Below, piece by piece: positions 15,544 to 21,214 of a stretch of DNA of 21,214 nucleotides (the stretch's first letter is position 1; each line of letters opens with the position of its first letter). The stretch covers positions 1-21,214 of the forward strand of contig CABQND010000038.1 in NCBI GenBank assembly GCA_902465495.1, given 5' to 3'. Under the pieces are notes generated by a model that searched no databases, was not told the DNA's origin, and was given only the letters and a program-made list of their open reading frames with translations. The DNA comes from an uncultured Eubacteriales bacterium (lineage in GTDB: Bacteria > Bacillota > Clostridia > Christensenellales > Borkfalkiaceae). The position numbers were made by a program, and so were the translations under genes.

Positions 15544-18409
15544 CCCTTTTATCTCCGTTAAAAATTCGTACCGTAATCAATCCTTCGCCCTTGGCCGACA
15601 GGCAGTATTTTATGGGAAGTTTCGGGCCGCAAGAATTTGTGCCGACGCCGCTCATACCGCAGTCAAGTGTAAGATATGTCCCATCGGAAGCGGGCAACTC
15701 GTCGTCATGCTTTGCCGAGGCAAGCATCTCCTGCGAATATCCGATCGCGCAAAACGATTGCATTCCTTCCGCCAAAACCGTCGTCTGTCCATCCGAAACG
15801 GACACAAAATCCGCACCGAAATGACTTCCCGATTCCTGCGGTTTGATGTATTTATGTTCGTACTGCGACGCAACATCCCCCTCAAAAACGTCTTTATATG
15901 CCCCCAGCCGTTTGTCAATGTAGCTCTCGCCGGGGCCGAAAGCACAGTAGCGCAGGCGCGAAAATTCGGCGGGAAGTTTCATGCACAACCCAAACCGCGG
16001 AATATAGTCGCCGTAATGCGAACATTCCCAGCTTGCTTCCACATTGAAACCTTCTTCCCCAAAGGTATAGCGCATTGTATACACAAGCAAAGGCTTTTTC
16101 CCGCCATAGATAAACCTGCCTTTAACCACAACGGCATTGCCTTCCGTTTCAATAGAGCGAGCCTCATTATCGGCTTCGCGGATCATTTTATTGACGCTCC
16201 AATCATTGTCTGTCGGTGCACGGAAGATCGAAAGCCGTGCTCCGCCGAAACTTCTCCCGCAAGCACATATTTCTGCGATCTCTCCCGTCGTCCCGTCAAA
16301 GATGTACTCCGATTTCCCCGCTTTTACTCGAATGCCACGACCTTCTTTGAAAAAAACAGGCTCCCCTTCCACCTTTTCGGGATCAAACACCTCTTCAAAA
16401 AAGCTTTCAAACGCGAGCTCTTCACCCGCGGGCACGCCAAATTTCTCTTCCTCCGTAAAAAATCGCACAAGAACCGTCTGGGCACACTTACAAGGCACTT
16501 CCGCAATCTCACGAGCACCGACTGCCAGCGTAAATTCTTCACTTCCCAGCGCTTTCCCATAGTTTTTATATGTAAAAACTATCTTGCCTGCAATGGGTTC
16601 AAAATAATTTTTATTGAATACCGCTACACCTTTTTCCGTCTTTTCAAACACAAGCGGCTGATATACCTTTTTCATTTCCAGCGTGCCGCTCTTGATCTTT
16701 CGGTCAGGCGTCACGAGCCCGTCCACACAGAAATTGTTATCGTGCTGACGTTCGCCGAAATCCCCGCCGTAACGATACGGTGCACAGCGGTAAGAGATAC
16801 CGTGATCCGCCCACTCCCAAATGCAGCCGCCCATGAACCGCTCGTCCGATTCCATAAGATCCCAATACTCTTTCAGACCGCCCGGGCTGTTCCCCATCGC
16901 GTGCGCATATTCGCACAGAAAGAGAGGCCGCTTTTCACGCGTATCCGAAAGATATTCATTCTGCATCCATTCCACTGAGGGATACATACGGCTCGCCACG
17001 TCCACAACGTCCGAATAATACTCATCGTCGCGCGCGGGACGTTCAACATAGATCGCAGATTCGTAATGCACGGGACGGTTGTCCCTTTTTTTGACTTCTT
17101 TGCTCGCCGCTACAATATTTTTTCCGTATCCCGATTCATTGCCCAGCGACCACATCACTACGCTCGGACGGTTTTTATTTACTTCAACATTTGCAATCTG
17201 TCGATCGATGTATGCCTGCAAAAAACGTTCATCGTCGGACAAAAGCCCGAACCGCCGCTCCCATGAAAGTCCATCCGTTTCGCCGCCCAATTCAATTACA
17301 CCATGCGATTCAAGATCCGATTCGGCAATGACGTACAGACCGTATCTGTCACACAGCCTGTAAAACTCGGGCGCATTCGGATAATGTGACGTGCGAACTG
17401 CATTCACGTTCAATCGTTTCATGAGCCGCAGATCATTTTCCATATCTTCCATAGATACCGCCGCACCCTTGTCAGGATGAAAATCGTGACGGTTTACGCC
17501 GTAAAACTTGATCGGCTTACCGTTCAAAAGAAAACGGCCGCCTTGCACACAGACCGTACGGACGCCGATTTCTTCAACAATCTTTTCCCCCGCACAGGCA
17601 ATCTCCATTTCGTAAAGATACGGTGATTCCGCACTCCATAACCTTGCGTCTTTTAAATGAAAGAGAACACTCTCACCCGGTTTCACACGCTGTGTCTTCC
17701 CGCAAAGCGTTACCTTCGCTTCCGCGCCGCCTTCGCGATATAAAAAGGTCACTTCCGCATCCTTTTCAAATATGCTTGTCTCGATTTTATAATCAACTAA
17801 ATGGCCTGCGGGACGGGACAAGAGATATACGTCGCGAAAAATCCCCGTAAAACGCCACTTGTCCTGATCCTCAAAATATGTACCCGCGCACCACTTCTGC
17901 ACCAATACATCGAGGCGATTTTCTCCGCCGACAATATATCCCGTGATGTCAAATTCACTCATGCGGTGCGAAATTTGGGAAAATCCGACAAACTTTCCGT
18001 TCACGTACACATAAAAACAAGAATCCACTCCTTCGAACACAAGGTACAGCTTTTCTCCTTGCGGAGCGCAAAAACTGCGGCTGTAATGGTAAGTCGGATT
18101 TTTAATAGGAACATATGGCGGATCGTACGGAATAGGATAGCGGGTGTTCACATACTGAAACTCGTCGTACCCTGCATATTGCACGCAGGATGGCACCAAA
18201 ATCTTATCCGTAACATTTTGCGTACAAAAATCATCCGCGATATCCTCGATTTTTTCATAGGCACGAATTGACCATTCGCCGTTCAGAGAAACAAAATGCT
18301 CGCTTTCCTCACGCCTTCCGTTCTTTTGTTTTGTTCCGAACGGTATGTAATAACTGCGCGCTGCGCACAGCCCGTAAGTTTCCAGCTGTTCACTCAAATT
18401 TTTAATCAT
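15527..18409 (-). CDS. lacZ: GH2 beta-galactosidase (LacZ type)
   Basis: Hydrolyses terminal beta-galactosides in the cytoplasm (no signal peptide). The 960-aa protein has the five-domain LacZ plan: sugar-binding jelly roll, immunoglobulin-like domain, TIM barrel, second immunoglobulin-like domain and a C-terminal small-chain domain. The acid/base is Glu425 in SLGNESGYG. The nucleophile is Glu500 in LFLCEYAHAMGNS, 75 residues on, as in E. coli LacZ. NRHDFHP (306-312) and TSHYPN (340-345) also fit. I start at the ATG at 18409 because GGAG sits 6 nt before it; the in-frame ATG at 18421 has no ribosome site. It heads a four-gene operon. With a NahK-like kinase downstream, LacNAc-type or galacto-N-biose-type substrates seem likely. 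Confidence 0.95.
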   Translation of the reverse strand: MIKNLSEQLETYGLCAARSYYIPFGTKQKNGRREESEHFVSLNGEWSIRAYEKIEDIADDFCTQNVTDKILVPSCVQYAGYDEFQYVNTRYPIPYDPPYVPIKNPTYHYSRSFCAPQGEKLYLVFEGVDSCFYVYVNGKFVGFSQISHRMSEFDITGYIVGGENRLDVLVQKWCAGTYFEDQDKWRFTGIFRDVYLLSRPAGHLVDYKIETSIFEKDAEVTFLYREGGAEAKVTLCGKTQRVKPGESVLFHLKDARLWSAESPYLYEMEIACAGEKIVEEIGVRTVCVQGGRFLLNGKPIKFYGVNRHDFHPDKGAAVSMEDMENDLRLMKRLNVNAVRTSHYPNAPEFYRLCDRYGLYVIAESDLESHGVIELGGETDGLSWERRFGLLSDDERFLQAYIDRQIANVEVNKNRPSVVMWSLGNESGYGKNIVAASKEVKKRDNRPVHYESAIYVERPARDDEYYSDVVDVASRMYPSVEWMQNEYLSDTREKRPLFLCEYAHAMGNSPGGLKEYWDLMESDERFMGGCIWEWADHGISYRCAPYRYGGDFGERQHDNNFCVDGLVTPDRKIKSGTLEMKKVYQPLVFEKTEKGVAVFNKNYFEPIAGKIVFTYKNYGKALGSEEFTLAVGAREIAEVPCKCAQTVLVRFFTEEEKFGVPAGEELAFESFFEEVFDPEKVEGEPVFFKEGRGIRVKAGKSEYIFDGTTGEIAEICACGRSFGGARLSIFRAPTDNDWSVNKMIREADNEARSIETEGNAVVVKGRFIYGGKKPLLVYTMRYTFGEEGFNVEASWECSHYGDYIPRFGLCMKLPAEFSRLRYCAFGPGESYIDKRLGAYKDVFEGDVASQYEHKYIKPQESGSHFGADFVSVSDGQTTVLAEGMQSFCAIGYSQEMLASAKHDDELPASDGTYLTLDCGMSGVGTNSCGPKLPIKYCLSAKGEGLITVRIFNGDKRDGTGI

Positions 18410-18423
18410 ATACCACTCCATTT

Positions 18424-18442
18424 CATTGCTTTTGAAACAATG
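18424..18442. promoter_or_regulatory. Second inverted repeat upstream of lacZ
   Basis: CATTG (18424-18428) and CAATG (18438-18442) flank a partly symmetric centre, just before the lacZ ribosome site. It may be a second binding site or a weak leader hairpin. It does not share sequence with the operator candidate at 18441-18466. Confidence 0.35.
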
Positions 18443-18466
18443 TGTACGGCATTTTAGACGTACGCA
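18441..18466. promoter_or_regulatory. Operator candidate of the lacZ glycan operon
   Basis: TGTGTACGGC (18441-18450) and GACGTACGCA (18457-18466) form inverted arms matching at 8 of 10 positions, with a 6-bp spacer. It begins 4 bp downstream of the -10 box, covering the transcription start, where a repressor would block initiation. The regulator is not encoded in this window. Confidence 0.6.
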
Positions 18467-18469
18467 AAC

Positions 18470-18498
18470 AGTATAGCAAAACTTTTTATGTGCGTCAA
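18470..18498 (-). promoter_or_regulatory. Sigma-A promoter of the lacZ glycan operon
   Basis: On the minus strand, TTGACG (18493-18498), 17 bp, TATACT (18470-18475), about 60 bp upstream of the chosen start. It drives lacZ, nahK, the CBM9-like gene and the SGNH gene, which overlap or abut without a gap. Confidence 0.88.
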
Positions 18499-18581
18499 TA
18501 AAACGTTAAAAATAACTGATTTTTTTGACGAAATTAAAATCACTGATCTTGTGCGGCACGTTTTTCAAAAACAATGCCTGT

Positions 18582-18609
18582 AAAAAGCCGCGCGCCTTGG
18601 CGCGCGGCT
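18582..18609 (-). terminator. Rho-independent terminator of the phosphoesterase gene
   Basis: A very GC-rich 10-bp stem, AGCCGCGCGC and its complement (18586-18595 with 18600-18609), with a 4-nt loop. On the minus strand it is followed by TTTTT. It lies about 40 nt after the phosphoesterase stop and insulates the lacZ promoter downstream. Confidence 0.9.
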
Positions 18610-18648
18610 GAATGCCTTTGATCTGATATTCACTTTGTAAATAAACTT

Positions 18649-20751
18649 TTACAGAGCAAAGCGCAGATATGCCCCGGGCAGCCATTCGCCCTTTACAAAA
18701 TCCCTGCCTCGGAAGATAACTTCTCCTTCATATACATATACGAGCCAGCCCTGATGCGAATTGGATGTATCCGAATATTCATCGCCGATATACGCAGTCC
18801 CTGCCGTCTGTAAAATATGATTATGCTGTTCGGTAGATGCAAAATATGTTACACGGTATGCAGTCAGCTCTTTATGATTGTGACCGTTGAGCATGAACGC
18901 CTGCGGATGTTCGTCCATGATCTTTTTCAGGCGCACCTCGCCCCAAGTCTCGTCTCCTGTTAAAACATGGTTCCAGCCCTGCCCGGGAAGCGTTCCCGCC
19001 GTCGTGTCCGTCATCGGCTGATGCAGATACACAAACACGGGCGTCGACGGATCCTCCGCCGCAATGCGATCCAGTTCGCTTTCCAGCCAATCCAGCTGAT
19101 CTTGTCTCAATTCCGTGCTGACTTTATCGCCGTACGAGCCCTGACTTCCCAACACGATCTGCCAGACTCCGCCTGTCTTCACGCTGTACCATACCGTTCC
19201 GCCCGTAAGCCCCATAAGGTCCTGATACGGCTTTACGACGGTCGCCCAATCGCCCGGATTGTTGTTTTTATACAGATCATGATTGCCGAGAGCATAGTAT
19301 ACTTCGCCCAATCCTTCCACACTGCCGACAAGCTGTTCGATATAATTCCATTCTACGACGGGGCCGATCGTGCCGTCTTCCGCATCGGGAGCCGTTCCGT
19401 CGATGCAATCGCCCGCAATGATGATATCCCCTCCGGGAAGGACCGAGGCAATATCCGCAAGCGTCGCTTGGAAATTTGCCGTAAAGGCTGGCTGGGTGGG
19501 CGAAACGTGCGTATCGCTCAGTACCGCAAACGCCGCAATTTCTTCACCGGGCGCTTTGTAACTGCATCCCTCGGGAAGATCGAAACGGTAATACGTGCTT
19601 CCTTGCCCGTTTACGTTTTTACCGTAAAAACGGATATTGGTCGCACCTTCGGGGATCATCACGTTTTCAAGCCCGTAAAATTGCATGCGGCTGCCCGTAA
19701 CACGCTGGGTCGCGATCGCGGCATATCCTGCAAGAACACCGCTTTCGTTTGCCCAATATGCGACCACTTCGTCCGCATTGTATTTGTTGGGCGCAAACAT
19801 CAACGTCAGACCGCCGCTCGCCGTCCCGTTTGTAAAGCTGTCGGGATTATAACTCACTGCTGAGGGCGCCTCCGCCTCCCCGACCGCACCGCCTGCGACG
19901 GTAAATTCTGCTTTTGCGACGGGCGTATACCCTTCCGAAAACAGAACCAGTTCGTAATCGCCCGCATCCAACGATTTTATGTACAGTTCCTCTTGCAGGC
20001 TATATCCCACACCGCAGACATATCCGCGCCAGCAACAAGTATATTTATAGGCATTGTTTACGTAATCGGAACCATATGTGCGGTCTTCTTCACCGTTCGA
20101 TTTGTACAGCGCATACCACATCTTATTACTGACAGTGACATCTGCAAAGAATCGGAATATCACATCTTCATTCTGCTTATACACCGTTTTATTGGTGTAG
20201 ATCGCATCCTCTACAACAGATACAGAAACGCTTGCGCGGGGCGATCCCGCCCCCTGCGCAAACAAGGCGATCGTATATTCACCGACCCCGAGCTCTGCTG
20301 CGGGAAGCGTATACCGCACCCCCGCGTTTTCCGCCGCATAGACATTGTATTCTTTCAGGGGAGTCTCATAACTCGTATCGCTCTTCGCGTATACTCCCAC
20401 CCAGGCATCTTCGTCCTGCGCCCCGGCCGTAATATAAATTTTCTGCGTATCGCGGCGGTAAATATCGCCGTCCGTACGAATATACCAGTTTTCCGCCGTA
20501 CTGACGGGTGTCTGCGCCGCGCTTTCGCCAGACTCGATATCGTCAGACATATCCGGAACCGACGTTTCTGACTTGTCTTGCAAATTGCTTTCTACCTCTT
20601 GCAAATTCAGCGAATTTTTACTGTCTTCTAAGCTTCCCGCGCTCGCATTTCCCGTTGCCGCCGTGCTTGCGGAACACCCCGCAAGCACGACAGGACATAC
20701 CATTGTCAATGCCATAAATACTGAACAAAACAACTTCATAGTCTTTTTCAT
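18649..20751 (-). CDS. Metallophosphoesterase lipoprotein with N-terminal beta-sandwich domains
   Basis: A 700-aa surface lipoprotein: a basic n-region (MKKTMK), a hydrophobic segment and the lipobox LAGC with lipidated Cys26. A low-complexity Ser/Asp/Glu linker runs to about 85. Two similar beta-sandwich modules (about 88-180 and 183-286, both ending in AGDYELVLF/VGEYTIALF-type strands) and a third beta-domain (about 300-398) precede the catalytic domain. That domain has every calcineurin-like metallophosphatase motif: SDTH (Asp413, His415), GDC (Asp448), GNHD (489-492), His577, and GHNH (623-626). It should hydrolyse phosphoesters outside the cell; the substrate is unknown. I start at the ATG at 20751, after AGGTG; the frame is open further upstream into the preceding gene but encodes nothing sensible. 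It lies 11 nt behind the surface-protein gene. Confidence 0.92.
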   Translation of the reverse strand: MKKTMKLFCSVFMALTMVCPVVLAGCSASTAATGNASAGSLEDSKNSLNLQEVESNLQDKSETSVPDMSDDIESGESAAQTPVSTAENWYIRTDGDIYRRDTQKIYITAGAQDEDAWVGVYAKSDTSYETPLKEYNVYAAENAGVRYTLPAAELGVGEYTIALFAQGAGSPRASVSVSVVEDAIYTNKTVYKQNEDVIFRFFADVTVSNKMWYALYKSNGEEDRTYGSDYVNNAYKYTCCWRGYVCGVGYSLQEELYIKSLDAGDYELVLFSEGYTPVAKAEFTVAGGAVGEAEAPSAVSYNPDSFTNGTASGGLTLMFAPNKYNADEVVAYWANESGVLAGYAAIATQRVTGSRMQFYGLENVMIPEGATNIRFYGKNVNGQGSTYYRFDLPEGCSYKAPGEEIAAFAVLSDTHVSPTQPAFTANFQATLADIASVLPGGDIIIAGDCIDGTAPDAEDGTIGPVVEWNYIEQLVGSVEGLGEVYYALGNHDLYKNNNPGDWATVVKPYQDLMGLTGGTVWYSVKTGGVWQIVLGSQGSYGDKVSTELRQDQLDWLESELDRIAAEDPSTPVFVYLHQPMTDTTAGTLPGQGWNHVLTGDETWGEVRLKKIMDEHPQAFMLNGHNHKELTAYRVTYFASTEQHNHILQTAGTAYIGDEYSDTSNSHQGWLVYVYEGEVIFRGRDFVKGEWLPGAYLRFAL

Positions 20752-20762
20752 TATTTCACCTG

Positions 20763-21214
20763 TCAGCGATCTTTTCTGCGTTTCAAAGCCGTAACCGCTG
20801 CGGCCGCCACAAGAATTCCCGCCGCCGCGATTACCGCGCCGCCATACGTTATTGTGCCGCTGCAACCGCCTTCATCCTCTGCCACGTAATCGGGATCCTC
20901 CGCGCCGCAAACCGTGCAGACGCCGTTTTCGTATTTATGCCCCGTTGCAGGCACAACCATGTTTTCCGCCGAAGTAGCGTTCTGCGCATCCGGATCGGAC
21001 CAACAGCCGCCGCATTCTTCGCAGGTGTAGTACGCTCCGTTGCCCGCTTCCGTACAGGTCGGGGCTTTCGCATCCACTTTTACGACCGTATGTCCGTGCG
21101 CTTCAATCGTCTCCGTCTTGGTCGCCGTATACGTTTCGCCGTCAAATGTGACCGTCGCAGTATACGTCTTCACGCCCGTTTCCGTGCAGGTCGCTTCTTT
21201 CGTCACCGCGCTCG
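20763..21214 (-). CDS. C-terminal part of a repeat-containing cell-surface protein (cut by window edge)
   Basis: Only the last 149 or so codons are visible; the reading frame runs open through the window end. It shows cell-surface repeat character: ATCTETGVKTYTATVTFDG and then APTCTEAGNGAYYTCEECG, followed by CxxC pairs (CEEC, CTVC) and GHKYENG. Such modules are common in exported Firmicutes proteins. The end is a tripartite tail: GGCSG, a roughly 20-residue Ala/Val/Ile-rich helix, and KRRKDR. There is no LPXTG, so retention by the helix, or processing at the Cys-containing motif, is possible. It is upstream of the phosphoesterase by 11 nt and very likely in the same operon. The catalytic or binding part of the protein is outside the window. 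Confidence 0.85.
   Translation of the reverse strand, partial: SAVTKEATCTETGVKTYTATVTFDGETYTATKTETIEAHGHTVVKVDAKAPTCTEAGNGAYYTCEECGGCWSDPDAQNATSAENMVVPATGHKYENGVCTVCGAEDPDYVAEDEGGCSGTITYGGAVIAAAGILVAAAAVTALKRRKDR

Noticed and set aside
15707..16978. A 423-codon open frame on the plus strand opposite lacZ
   Set aside because: It is a by-product of codon composition in the antisense of a clear GH2 gene; the product is low-sense, Arg/His/Phe-rich, with no ribosome site or family match.
18967..19863. A 298-codon plus-strand frame opposite the metallophosphoesterase
   Set aside because: Antisense shadow; Arg- and His-rich without recognisable domains.
20752..20865. Extended N-terminus of the phosphoesterase (38 extra codons)
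   Set aside because: It overlaps the end of the surface-protein gene, lacks a ribosome site and would bury the lipoprotein signal peptide.

Overview
The window reads like chromosome from a gut-type anaerobic Firmicute, most likely Clostridia. The basis is near-consensus sigma-A promoters with 17-bp spacers, strong Shine-Dalgarno sites, short-loop U-tract terminators, a lipobox lipoprotein, an EFR1-type flavodoxin/ferredoxin protein and a class I lysyl-tRNA synthetase. I see no mobile element, rRNA, tRNA or CRISPR. A Christensenellales-like origin is only a guess.

Layout, left to right. (1) 74-2101 (-) encodes a class I LysRS carrying a fused C-terminal tRNA-binding OB domain. It is divergent from azlC-azlD plus a YwaF/TMEM164-like membrane protein (2288-4732, +). 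(2) A bidirectional terminator near 4800 separates these from a uracil permease (4852-6387, -), preceded by a small MmcQ/YjbR protein (6517-6906, -) that looks leaderless. (3) 7047-7550 (+) is an unknown four-helix membrane protein followed by two hairpins. (4) 7725-11044 (-) is a TetR-controlled unit: regulator, phytoene-desaturase-like FAD enzyme, and a flavin reductase with its own 2Fe-2S domain. It is divergent from an SDR-EFR1 pair (11223-13153, +). Together these make a five-gene redox locus of unknown substrate. (5) 13283-18409 (-) is a tight four-gene glycan operon: GH2 beta-galactosidase, N-acetylhexosamine 1-kinase, CBM9-like protein and SGNH esterase. It has its own promoter and a good operator candidate. 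(6) 18649-21214 (-) is an envelope pair: the tail of a repeat-containing surface protein (cut by the window edge) and a metallophosphoesterase lipoprotein.

How the genes may work together. In the glycan operon, the beta-galactosidase would release galactose plus GlcNAc or GalNAc from beta-galactosides, and the kinase would trap the N-acetylhexosamine as its 1-phosphate; no transporter is present in the window. In the redox locus, the reductase could feed NAD(P)H electrons to the desaturase-like enzyme under control of a ligand-sensing TetR protein. The divergent SDR and EFR1 proteins would supply further reduction steps. Both of these are inferences from gene content and spacing.
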